A stretch of 64,000 bases of DNA. It comes from Chytridium lagenaria. Lineage: Eukaryota; Chytridiomycota; Chytridiomycetes; Chytridiales; Chytridiaceae. The notes under the pieces were generated by a model that made no database searches, was not told the origin of the DNA, and saw nothing but the letters and a program-made list of their open reading frames with translations. This document shows, in pieces, positions 13,044 through 23,191 of the stretch (positions are counted from its first letter, which is position 1; every line of letters begins with the position of its first letter). The stretch lies in contig JAHLKC010000019.1 in the NCBI GenBank assembly GCA_025449115.1, forward strand, positions 186,001 to 250,000, read 5' to 3'. Both the position numbers and the translations under genes were made by a program.

Positions 13044-14323
13044 TCAATCCTCGTCGTCACCCTTCTTCTTCTCGTCGTCACCCTTCTTTTCTCTTATCCT
13101 TCTTGTCCTTTCTCCTTTCGGCAACGCCTTCTTTTCTTCAGCCTCGTCATCGTCCTCCTCCTTCTTTTCTCTTTTCTTTGCCTCTTTCCTTCCTCACCCT
13201 TTCCCCACTTCTTGGTGCTTCCGAGCTGTCGTCGCCCGCGCGGTGTTTCTTGGGGATACCAATTGGGCTGGGTGGGCCGTGCGTTGAAGCCAAGCTCTCC
13301 AGAGATACGATCCAAGGCCCTGTAGTCGACGGCAATGGGCTTTTGCAATTGTCCAGGTGACACCCTCTGTGCAAGGAGGTGTGGTCAAAGATCCCTCGTA
13401 GCTCCAAAAAATCGGATTTTGACACGTAGTCTTGAATGATTGTAAAGTTTAGTGAGGAAATAGTTTTCTGGCTTTTTTGCAGTAGGAATCTAAGAACATC
13501 GACTAGTCAGTTCCCGTCAAGGACCTTTTTTGAAAATACCTTTGAGAGAACAGTTTCGAAGAAAGGGTCAGATTTATCGGCATTTTTTAAAAGGAAACCA
13601 ATGACACTCAGTTTTCCTTCTTTGGATGCATGGACGAAATGGACTTCACCAGGGAAAACTGTATAACCGAATTAAGTGAGAGAATTACAATAGTTTAGAA
13701 AAAAAAAGAAAAAACACCATTAAACCAAACACTATAGATCAAAAATGGAAGTAATACTCACATCTTCCTTGGATGTGATGTTCGGAAGGTGAATGAAAAT
13801 GAAACTGGCGGAGGGTGTATTCATATCCGCTCAACTGCACAGTCTTAAAGTCCTTTCTCCGTGCCTTGGAATTCTCACTTTAACGTTGTGTCCAGTGTTA
13901 ATGTACTCCAACGCCCATTAAGAGTTGCGGGCCACATTGTAATGTTGGGACGCTTGCCCTCTCCAGCATTGTAGGCCTGGCTGTCAAAGTTGACAGGACT
14001 TTGGTGCTGACCGTTCTCACAGGTCTTTGAAAACTTATTCCAGTTGACAGGGCCAGAGAGACCTGCAGCGACATCATGTCAGTGTCTTTTTTAAGTTTGA
14101 AGGATATTCGAGGTAAAATAACAGAAGGTTATTAAAAGGGGCGACAACTCACTGAGAATTCATAGCTGAAGTCGTCTGGAATGATGGCTTTTGGGACATG
14201 CTTCCTAGCAGGTAATTGGCGCTTTGGAGTTTCAACGGGAGCAGCAACAACGGCATGCGACAACACGAGTGACAATAGGAGGATGAGTAACGGTAATGGC
14301 AACCGCATTAGCAAACAGCCCAT
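13044..14323 (-). CDS. Secreted alpha-carbonic anhydrase with a highly charged C-terminal tail
   Basis: Zinc enzyme that hydrates CO2 to bicarbonate. The start at 14323 gives a hydrophobic signal peptide (LPLPLLILLLSLVLSHAVVA). Splicing leads to GPVNWNKFSKTCENGQHQSP and VNFD, then FHFHSPSEHH (about 13800), which holds two zinc His. VHFVHAS (about 13630) supplies the third, and PPCTEGVTWTIAK is at about 13340-13390. After GELGFNARPTQPN the protein runs into a K/E/D-rich tail of about 70 residues with KKGDDE-like units, absent from the plus-strand paralogue. Frame breaks occur at 13912-13916, 13864-13873 and near 13340-13344, all next to short homopolymers, so the tail frame is not certain. Divergent from the other carbonic anhydrase. 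Confidence 0.83.
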
Positions 14324-14610
14324 GATGTATGTGTAATAATGTATTTATGTTTATGTACAGAGGATCTATTTATTAGCGTTTTTCGTGACCTTGTTTGGTA
14401 GACAGTAGGAATGTGATTTTGTAGTACGAAGAGACACAGTAGGATTGTCATTTGAGACACAAAAACAAGCTTACGTACGACCTCATCTCAATGAGTTGGT
14501 TTGGGCTAAGGAATTAAATGCAAGCCTCCTCACTACATTATCACCACTTTCCAACTTCACACTTCCAATGGTCGTAGATGGTCGCCATTTCCACTTGTGG
14601 ACAAACGGGA

Positions 14611-14752
14611 GAGGTGACAGATAAATCTGGGAAGGCCATGTCCGTCCTGCATTGAGGTCGTTTAGAGGATCTAAATCTAAAGGGTTGGAAGAGGTAACAG
14701 ATAATCTGGGAAGGCCATGCTTGTCCTGCCCCAAAGTCGCTTAGAGTATCTC
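14611..14752. repeat. Imperfect direct repeat, two units of about 62 nt
   Basis: Unit 1 (14611-14672) and unit 2 (14691-14752) both read gaggt(g/a)acagataa, then atctgggaaggccatg, then gtcctgc, and end in ttagag(g/t)atct. They differ at scattered positions and lie 80 nt apart start to start. They are not coding in any frame I can support. Confidence 0.8.
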
Positions 14753-15201
14753 AAGAAGTTGTGTCGTTGACCAAACACAGATATAATAAGATTTACAACT
14801 CCGCGTCGAGACTGACACTATCCTGAAGCACTGCATCGCCATCGTCAGTTGGAAATCGAAAGACTGAGAGAAAAGAGCTGGACAAGACTCTTCACGTATA
14901 CCCAGATTAAAAGGTTGTTTTTACAACTGATTGGGATACAGCAAGTCACTTAGTGAGGATGTACCATTCGGAATACACCATTATTAGTATGAGCAACGCC
15001 ACAAACTCCAAAGAAAGTTATATCCCTGTATTCAGCGGTCTGTATCCAGCAGTCAGCACCTCCTTTGTCCTCCGATGTCGTGCTCACAACAAAAGGTCAG
15101 GCAAAAGGGAGATAGATGGACTGGATCGTGCCCACGGTAAAACAAGGGCTATTGAACTTGTCACAACTTATTATTGAGTCATTCAAGATTTCGAAATTTG
15201 G

Positions 15202-15234
15202 GTTTTTGTTTTTTGTTTTGTTTTGTTTTGTTTT
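15202..15234 (+). repeat. TTTTG microsatellite
   Basis: Four tandem TTTTG units preceded by degenerate T-rich units, about 150 nt upstream of the plus-strand carbonic anhydrase start. Confidence 0.85.
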
Positions 15235-15289
15235 CGAAACTCTGATGGGCACGAATAAAATCATTGCTTCTCCGCAACCCTTGATAGAG

Positions 15290-15297
15290 TATAAAAA
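15290..15297 (+). promoter_or_regulatory. TATA box of the plus-strand carbonic anhydrase
   Basis: TATAAAAA lies 86 nt upstream of the ATG at 15383. This spacing fits a TATA element with a 5' UTR of about 55 nt. Few other starts in the window show so clear a match. Confidence 0.5.
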
Positions 15298-15382
15298 GCC
15301 TTCACCACCTACTGAAGAACGCTTACAAAGTTTTCAGTACATCACTCACATCCACATCCTCTATCCATATCCGATTGTAAAC

Positions 15383-16513
15383 ATGAAGCTGGTTTCTATT
15401 GCATCTTTCCTTGTGGCATCCCTCGCGGTTGCTCTCACACATGCCGCCCCCAGCCCCGCCCCCATGCCAGCACCCAACTGTCTCGCAGACGTTATTCATA
15501 GTCACAACCTGGAGAGGCGCCATTTAATGCGGAGGCAGGAAGACTTCAGCTATGAGGGTGAGCCTTATCTTTCACGTTGGATATGCGAACTTCTGAATTA
15601 GAACTGTTGAATACACTGAATGCTCACGCCCATTCCACTCCATTATCTTTCTTACTATTCAGGCAAGACCGGTCCCGAGCATTGGGGCGATTTCAACATC
15701 ACTTGCCAGACTGGACACCGTCAGAGCCCTGTCAACTTTGACAGTGACTTCTACAAAGCCCCCGATTACTCCCGTCCCGATATCTCCGCATGGCCCAAGA
15801 CCCTCGCAGGGCCACTCAAATACGTCAATGTGCGCGGACACACAGTCCAGGTCAATATTCCAGATGAGAGCAAAAAGCTATTCGCGACCCGTCAATTGGA
15901 CGGAAGAACCTACTACCTTCAGCAATTTCACTTTCACATTCCTTCAGAGCATCACGTTTATGGCAAATGTGAGATCCTCCTTGTCAATCCTTCATCTCAT
16001 TTCTCAATATTCATGAGCATGGCGCTAACAAAAGTGTTTTACACCAGTCTACCCGGGCGAGATTCACTTTGTTCACGCCTCCGATGATGGTCGTCTTAGT
16101 GTTGTTGGCTTCTTCCTTAAGCACGCTTTTGAGTCCGACTCATTTTTTGGACATATCCTTCCCGAGGTAGGCTCTTTATGACACGTCACGCTACTTCAAT
16201 ATTTGATTATACTTATATTTGCATATCATCAATAGCTCCCCACCGAGCAGACCCCCCTCACTATCACCAACCTCAACTTTGCCCCTATTATCGAGGCCGC
16301 GAAAGATACCACCGGCTTCTGGACTTACGAGGGATCCCTCACTGTCCCCCCTGCACTGAGGGAATCTTCTGGACCGTCGCCAAGGACGCAATCCCAGTTA
16401 GCTTTTCCCAGCTTCAACATCTTCATGATGAGATTGGCTACACGTCCAGACCCACACAGAACAACTCCTTTGTTGAGGAGAAGTTCCTTGCTAAGGGTGT
16501 TGAGAAGCACTAA
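15383..16513 (+). CDS. Secreted alpha-carbonic anhydrase
   Basis: Four exons (15383-15557, 15663-15968, 16048-16166, 16236-16513), all with GT-AG introns and no frame break. The signal peptide MKLVSIASFLVASLAVALTH is followed by a Pro/Ala spacer and a basic RRHLMRR stretch. The catalytic domain has GPEHWGDFNITC, QSPVNFDSDFY, FHFHIPSEHH (two zinc His), EIHFVHAS (third zinc His) and SLTVPPCTEGIFWTVAKDA. The length, about 285 residues, is normal for a secreted fungal alpha enzyme. Cys in NITCQ and VPPCTE are placed as in the family disulphide. It probably supplies bicarbonate at the cell surface. It shares layout and motifs with the divergent paralogue but lacks that protein's charged tail. Confidence 0.94.
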
Positions 16514-16897
16514 ATTAACTCTCGAATGCTTCTTGTTTTATGTATTTTTCTCCCCCTCCTCCGTGCTTCGTACGGAGACATGTATTTGAAAGCTAAATAT
16601 AAGAGATTCCATGGCTCAAAGTCACTCAAGTTTCCCTTTCCATTCCTTTTTTTCGCATGAACCATTTCGTTCGGGTGTCGGACTTTGCAATTAAGGTTTC
16701 TGGTTAGAGTTGTTCAGCCTTTTTTTGTCTGAAAGTCTAAAATCCCGAAAGCTAAAAAAAAGAAGTCTCCGCCGTTCATATTTAGAAAACCTTCGACACC
16801 GATGATAGCGGACTAGGTGGCTACAGGTATTCAGCCACCATTATTATTCTCATATGTAAACACTATTACAAATCTTTGAACAAAACAATGCTAAAAG
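16514..16897. other. Intergenic, convergent 3' ends
   Basis: 384 nt between the stop codons of the carbonic anhydrase and CGI121. T-rich then mixed sequence; nothing else supported. Confidence 0.6.
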
Positions 16898-17950
16898 CTA
16901 TGTGTAGCCTTTCAAGGCCATCGACGAAATTACGATGGATTGTAGCCATTCCTTTTCAAGATCCGCTGTGGAAGGTTTATTCTGTTTGTTCGCTTCGGTC
17001 GTCTTTCCAGGCGGGGTCGTAATCTTAAATATCTAAGGAGTATAAACTTAGCACGGCATCCACACGTGACTACAACTAGGTATGCAACCTACCTTCTTTA
17101 CCATATCCCAATCCGAGACCGACTCGAGCTCTGTAATCGGTACAGGTGAACATTTAATTGTTGTCAAGAGTTTTCCTAATTTCTGACCCAAATACTTAGT
17201 AAGGGTCCCCTCATCCAAAAAGTAGAAAAACACAAAATTAGTAACTAACTTCTTCTGCCGGAAACTCGTCTCTATCAAAGAGTAGCAGCACGTCCGTCAC
17301 GCCCTTTCCAAGGCCAAACCACTTCATCGCTTCTGAAATCTGCCCATAAAGATCATACAAATTAACGCAACGCTAAATTTTAAGAAACTAAAAACCAATG
17401 AGGGAAATGCAGCTCACATTATTATTTGGAGACAGATTAAACAGAATTTCGGAGTAGAGGGATTTTGTTCGCATTAGGCTTTGGTGTCGGGAAAGATACG
17501 CTCGCGTGGCTGCTGCCAGCACCTGGTCCAGGCTAATAATCTACTTTTGAGAAAAGTGAGCATGGGAACATAATCATCGGATATAGAAAAGTTAGAATAC
17601 ATGTCGGACGAATTAGCAAGAGCTTCAGCTTCATATCAGTAGAAGCCATAAACGAGAAAATAAAAAACAAAATGAAACTCCCGAGGCCGCTGAATTTAAA
17701 AGCTGCACCATGAAGTTACTAACCGCCTTTGCATTCACCATCACACAGTCTGGATATTCTTATCTCCGCTAATGATCTTTGCCTTCACTTCCTCCGCGTT
17801 CGTCACATTTCGCAGCAATAGACATTGCATGGCTGGAAGCTGGAGATCTGGATCATGGTTTCGAGTTGGATTTGTCGATGATGGTGTTGAGAAGGGTGGG
17901 AGAGGCCTTGCGTAGAGGCTAGGGAGAGGGATGCTGTGGATGAACTCCAT
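16898..17950 (-). CDS. CGI121: EKC/KEOPS complex subunit Cgi121 (TPRKB family)
   Basis: KEOPS makes the t6A37 modification of ANN-decoding tRNAs; Cgi121 binds the Bud32 kinase and recruits the tRNA 3' end. The start at 17950 gives MEFIHSIPLPSLYARPLPPF, then MQCLLLRNVTNAEEVKAKII, the hallmark LFRNVxN motif. Later exons give TKSLYSEILFNLSPNNNISE (about 17410-17480), again diagnostic, and MKWFGLGKGVTDVLLLFD. The C-terminal part ITELESVSDWDMVKK then KITTPPGK ends SSMALKGYT with TAG at 16898. Exon joins near 17280 and 17550-17720 are approximate. Confidence 0.88.
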
Positions 17951-19754
17951 TGATGTGGTGTTACACGATCTTCTACAGAATGTTGAAAACGAATTTGGTG
18001 CTGCAGCCGCCTATCAGAGCATATATGGAATATCGATTGTTTCCCCAGTCCATTGTAAATAAGCATCGAATGTTAATTTCAAATGAAAGCAGCAATAACG
18101 TGCAGCATGAGTATATCAGGTATGAAAGCGTTACTTAAATTGTGATGGTTTGGTTAAATACAAAGGAGACCAATGCAGAACCGTTCGAATCTAACCTTTT
18201 TACTGCCTATATCTCAAAGGCGTCAGAGAGGTTAGTCAAAAAATACACCGCAGAGGTCTCGAGATGTTTCTACGAGCTTGAAGGAATTTACGGCACCAGG
18301 ATGATGCGAATACTTTCTATATCGACAACGTCATTGTTCGATAATTTGCATTGGCGTCGAAGGCTCACTCTACTTTTTTCGTAACCCTTTTGGGCAGCTT
18401 ATGCTTGGCTTTTACTGGGGGAAACGGTCTGTTCAAGTTTTGATCGATTGAGTTAGTGCTGGATTTAAACTTTAATTTTTGATGTCGTCTTTCGAGTCTG
18501 CTTGAGATATGATTTTAGAGAGCTATTGGATACCTGAGCTTTGTCGTCGAGTGAAGCCTCTCTCTTTTTCAAAGCTGTTATGTACTTTAATACACGGAGA
18601 CGTCGTATTCGTCATTACGCCAGTTGGAAAATCTTAGAGCAATACGTACAGAATAAGTCTATTGTGTTAGCATAATGAGCCTTTGGGATGGAAACTGAAT
18701 AACCCACAATGTTCATCGAGTAGTCAAAGCCATTAAGCCGAGAACTGAATAGCGGCCAACGCTGATCAGCGGAATCATTCGATTTAGTTATGGCGTCTTG
18801 GAGACTTAATGAAGTGTCTTTCGCACGCGGAGAGAACAAACTCGATTACCTTTACGCGAAAAGGGACTTTGTTTAATAAGCTCCGATGTCGTCGTCTATC
18901 AGGTTACGATAGCACCATCAAGAATACCCGTTCATAATTAGAGCTACCAGAATATCGAGTATACGGAAACATGTTGAATTGTATGAACGTCATCGCAACT
19001 TATTGAACAAGATATCTTCGCTTTCGAATCTATGATGGCGACAAATCATATGTTGCAATGGCTTTTTTGGTGAGAAGCCCATTAAGTATTGCGTGCATGA
19101 CGATCTGTCAAGCAGCCGGAAGCCCTGACGCCGTAACTGGTAACATGATATAGTAAGGCCTACACATTCCCTGCAGCAGAGCATTACAATTAAATGCTCT
19201 TTATTTCATATCTTTACGTGATTTTTTTATTTTTTTTTAATTGCTAATGAGATTTGGGGAAATGCAAATATTGATTATAAATACATTACGGATAATTATT
19301 TGTTCAAAGAAATTGAATTTTAAAGTACATTTCGAAATCCAAGAACGGTACAAAAGGCTTAAGTTTGAGGAAGACTACGATTCAAAGTTAAGCAAACTGT
19401 ATGATATGGTCGGCAAGTATATATCTCTTATCGTAGAATTATCAGCAGTGGTCAACGTACCTTATTTATAATACATTAGGAACAATTAGGAAGGTCATGC
19501 GAACCTTCAACAGGAGTCCAAATGAAGCACCAAATTCGGTTAACATATGTAGTGAAGGTAGCACGTCACTAGTCAAACGACATATTTTTTACATTGCCGC
19601 CCTTAACGTCAACTAAAAAAATTACGCGTATCTGCAGCCGACTTTGCATATAATGCTCTCACAAAATGCTGGAGTATGCCAATAGTGAGATCAGTGCCCA
19701 GAACTCAAACATTATTTCACAAAACTATAGGAAGGACATTTTGCAATATATGAT
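17951..19754. other. Gene-poor stretch, no supported gene
   Basis: About 1.8 kb. Open stretches at 18142-18384 (+), 18615-18839 (-), 18990-19184 (-) and 19241-19471 (+) have no family motif and no consistent splice partners. The region is AT-rich. A GTTCGAATC at about 18182 resembles a T-loop, but no tRNA folds around it. It may hold a decayed gene or a non-coding transcript. Confidence 0.45.
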
Positions 19755-20663
19755 ATGGCTCGAAAGAAAGCCTACACAGCACACAAGGTGGCCGAGGAGA
19801 GTGGTGAGCATCCTATCCAACATTTCGTGTTCTTGCGTGAGGTGGAGGGAGATTGTTTACTAATACTCTCAAACATTTACACCTTAGCTATAATTCGACA
19901 TGCGAAGTCGATGGTGAAGAAGCGTAGACCCAATGACTTGCGAGCAGTGATTCTGGCAAATCGCAGTGTAGGCGCTAATTACCCCTCTTTATATCTCTAT
20001 CTACTTGTCAATGGGCCTCTTCTCACCAGACTCTCTTCGGGCAGACTGGGCAGACTGGACGACATATCCCTGGACGTCAAAAAGGCTTTTCGGATGCATT
20101 ACTTACCACGCACTGGGACTCCATTCAGTCCATTCCATCCATTCCAGATCATTCAATGACGATTTCAACGGAGTTTAGTGTTAGTTTGTTCAACCTCTTT
20201 ACGTCATCACCATATTATAAGAGCTTTTTTAACCTCGTAAATCTTTATAGGTTAAAGCTCACCTCATCAATTTGAGGCGTGGATTAAGACGCGAGAACGA
20301 ATGCAGCGAGCCAGTTATCTTCAGCTTTGAGGATCCAGATGACGACTCCTGCTCTTTGATATTGGGTCAGTAGCTTTATATTTAATACACCTTTCTCATA
20401 GTTTTGTAGTTTTACGTGATGAGAAGGGTCACGTCATATTCGAAGGAAATTTCTATTCAATCAAGACCGCATCGAGGTTATGCCTTTCAATACGATTCGA
20501 TTTTGTATGCCGAGAACAAAACCAGTCTCTGCGATCTCAGAACTCGTTGTTCGGGTATGAAGTCGTTGTGTACCTATAGTCTTTGCTCCTGACTCTGATG
20601 TAGTTTGACGTGGAAGGCGCGCTTAAAGTTCAGCAGATCATGAGGACAAAATCACTGGATTGA
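19755..20663 (+). CDS. Candidate multi-exon gene of unknown function
   Basis: Starts MARKKAYTAHKVAEESGEHP. A good intron (GTGAGG, TACTAATAC branch, CTTAG; about 19836-19886) joins FVFL to IIRHAKSMVKKRRPNDLR. After a further stretch, an exon near 20251 reads VKAHLINLRRGLRREN and SEPVIFSFEDPDDDSCSLIL, another reads LRDEKGHVIFEGNFYSIKTA, and FDVEGALKVQQIMRTKSLD ends at TGA. Acidic FEDPDDDS and the alternating beta-like FEGNFYSIK resemble a structured domain. I do not recognise the family, and the joins between 19970 and 20250 are unclear. It could be two genes or a decayed one. Confidence 0.35.
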
Positions 20664-21015
20664 TCGTGTTCTCATGTACTTTCTGACGTCCTCTCCGATT
20701 TGGTTCGGTACCCTCTACAAACTTTTGTTTCCCTTTTTTGTTATTGATGTCCTCACCCTTCTCAAACTTTTTGTTTCTTTGTATTGTTTTGCGATTATTA
20801 CAACAACATACATAGGAAATGCGAATAGTATCCAAATGAAAGATTTAAATGACAAAACGAAATAAAGAAATTTGGTCTCTGAATAACCAACATCCCTCAT
20901 TTAGAATGGCGATAGTGTAGCGCAAATGTTGTATGGGTATGATGTGAGTTCTAATGCACATTTGAGCTTGCAAATATCACAAAGTTTTGATCTATTCGGA
21001 TCCGGAATCCGACGT
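20664..21015. other. Intergenic, no supported gene
   Basis: 352 nt, T-rich, with opposing 3' ends of the unknown gene and RAD23. Nothing supported. Confidence 0.5.
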
Positions 21016-22722
21016 CTAGCTAACCATCATCTCGAACAACAAGTTAGCAGCCTTTTCCTCATCTCCGTCACAAGCTGCAAGGACATCCGCTGCATGATCA
21101 CGATCAAAACCAAGTGCCGCCAGTCGATCCAATGCCTCCTCTTCGTCTGCCGATTTTTTCCTCTTGCGAGATTGGCGTATAGGATTTGTCGCTGAGGAAG
21201 TTGATCCTGATGCTACTCCACTCTGGTCAATATCGTAATCTTCGCTGTCCTTCGAGCCATTTAATCCATTGACCGCACACTTAACATCATCAGAAAGAGT
21301 TGACTGGGATTCCAGTGTCCGAGTCACGGTCCAAAGCGTTCCCCAACATGGCCTTGATAAATATATCAGGATTATCCATGATTCCCTGTAATGTCAGATA
21401 CAAGGTCATCGCCGGTTAGATCTGAGAGAGAATGTTTGAAAGTTTCATACGTCTATAAGCTCCGGCTGCTTGTTATGAAGATCCGCCAAGCACGGCTCGT
21501 ATTCTTCCTTGCTGTCAAATATCAACTCTTTCAAAGTATTCATGATTGGGTGCCCTAACAGATATTCTCTTCTCGCCATATCTCGCTGCCAATTCTCGTC
21601 ATCGTCGGCCTCATCAAATAGAGCTGGTTGTTTTCCTTTGTTTTTCTTTCCTCGTTCTTTACAGTAAAATAAAAATAAGAAATATAATGTTAAGAAACAA
21701 AGAACATTTACGTAAACACAAAATTAAAATAAAGGAGCCTACTTGGAATCGAAAAACTTTCCTTGCCTTTAATTTGAGCTGGCAAGTGTGCGTCCACATT
21801 AGGAATTCCCTATTTATAATTGAGATATTAGATGATAACTATAACGCAAAATTGAACACACTGTCATCAGATATTCTGCAGCACGGTCTGGATCGTTGTA
21901 GGCTGCTCTCATTGCGCAGACGACGTCACCTGGTGCAAATCCCATACCAACAAGTGCCTGAACAGCAGTTTGGTATTCCGCGCTTGATTCAACTAAATAA
22001 CGTAAATAAAGAAAAGCCGAAGGTAAGGAAGGACCGCTTACAAATTATAAAAGCCTAAAACTCACCATTTTCAGGGGTGTCATATAATGTCGCGGGCGAG
22101 GATGCCAAACCAACAGTGATTATATCATCCGGCCGGCTTGATGAAGAGGATGAGGCTTCTAAGTCCACAGCCTTTCCTTTGGAGCCACTGCCAGAGGCAA
22201 CTATGTCGTCCAGTCCTTCAGTCTCATTCTTGATGTTAAGTTTCTATGTTTTTGAGGATCATCGTCAAAAGTGAATTCATAAAACAGAGCAAAAGACAAA
22301 GAAAAATGGACCACTGTACATACTGTAGATAATCCGACAATAATAAGGTCTCCTTCTTTGATGCCAGCTTCAGCCAGGTTTTGCGTGTTCTTTAGAAACT
22401 CTGGGCCTGCATAAAGGCTCTTTAAATAAAAGGAACAGCATTCTTATTTTGACATATCTTTCTTACCATCTAGCATCAGTATTTGGCGCTCAGCTGAGTA
22501 GCCTTTTTCGTTTTGAACCTTGACTTTGAGGTCCAGTATCTACTTGATTAATGAAATGCAGTCAGTATGCATGACCACGCCAAACGGGCTCATACTGTAT
22601 TAACATGACTGAACTGAAAAAAACAACGGCATGAAGTGATGAGAAGCACGAACCGTTGCTGCAGGCTCGACTTCGACAGTAAATTTGTCGCCCTTCCTTG
22701 CGATGAAGCAGTTGAGCTTCAT
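21016..22722 (-). CDS. RAD23: UV excision repair / ubiquitin receptor Rad23
   Basis: Shuttles ubiquitylated proteins to the proteasome and stabilises the XPC/Rad4 damage sensor. The start at 22722 gives MKLNCFIARKGDKFTVEVEP. Splicing then continues the ubiquitin-like domain with DLKVKVQNEKGYSAERQILM and EAGIKEGDLIIVG. The first UBA (about 21880-21990) is EYQTAVQALVGMGF followed by AMRAAYNDPDRAAEYL, nearly identical to animal RAD23. A divergent XPC-binding-like segment reads MNTLKELIFDSKEEYEPCLA and QPELIDGIMDNPDIFIKAML. The last UBA is LDRLAALGFDRDHAADVLAA, and the protein ends FEMMVS. The domain order UBL-UBA-XPCB-UBA decides for Rad23 over Dsk2 or Ddi1. About six short introns. Confidence 0.88.
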
Positions 22723-23191
22723 GCCCAATTCATGACTTTTTTAAAGGATCTGACAACTCTACCATCCCCAACAGGTTGACAGCGATCTTGCTTGGATGGA
22801 TGGATGTCATGTCGAAATGAGGATGGCAGTGGTGTATTTCAACCCCCTTCTCTTTAGAGACATCACATGCAATCAATCACTCCTTATATGCGGAAGACAC
22901 TATTTGCATGGCCATTTTTGATAGGCGAAGTTGCACCTTTGTCTAAACATGGTTAGGATCCAGTAAAATACGTCTATATAGACGCTCCAAGTGGGGTACG
23001 ACATACGAAGGTACGCCCATCTAGATACATAGGCGTTAGAATTACAGGGAGCCAGCCGCTGTTGACATATTATCTAAAAGTCTGGAGACTGCAAAAGGTG
23101 GGTGCCGGATCGTCTTACGTTAGTAACCTCATCAAAGCCCACATTCATTGCGGTTTGTGTCATAGAGGCTTGACAGTCCAGCACTTCTGAA
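22723..23191. promoter_or_regulatory. Upstream region between divergent RAD23 and RIM15
   Basis: 469 nt between two divergent start codons. No conserved element was recognised; an in-frame TGA upstream of 23192 fixes the RIM15 start to this ATG or later, unless an upstream exon exists. Confidence 0.4.

Larger units (their letters stand above)
14324..15382. other. Intergenic region between two divergent carbonic anhydrases
   Basis: About 1.06 kb with no supported gene. It contains a direct repeat (14611-14752), a TTTTG microsatellite (15202-15234) and a TATA box in front of the plus-strand gene. It is long compared with other divergent intervals in this window (20-100 nt). Confidence 0.6.

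Noticed and set aside
13004..13360. Plus-strand Ser/Phe-rich open frames
   Set aside because: Complement of the charged tail of the minus-strand carbonic anhydrase.
18175..18200. Possible tRNA T-loop (GTTCGAATC) followed by a T-run
   Set aside because: The flanking bases do not pair as a T-stem and no acceptor or anticodon arm fits around it.
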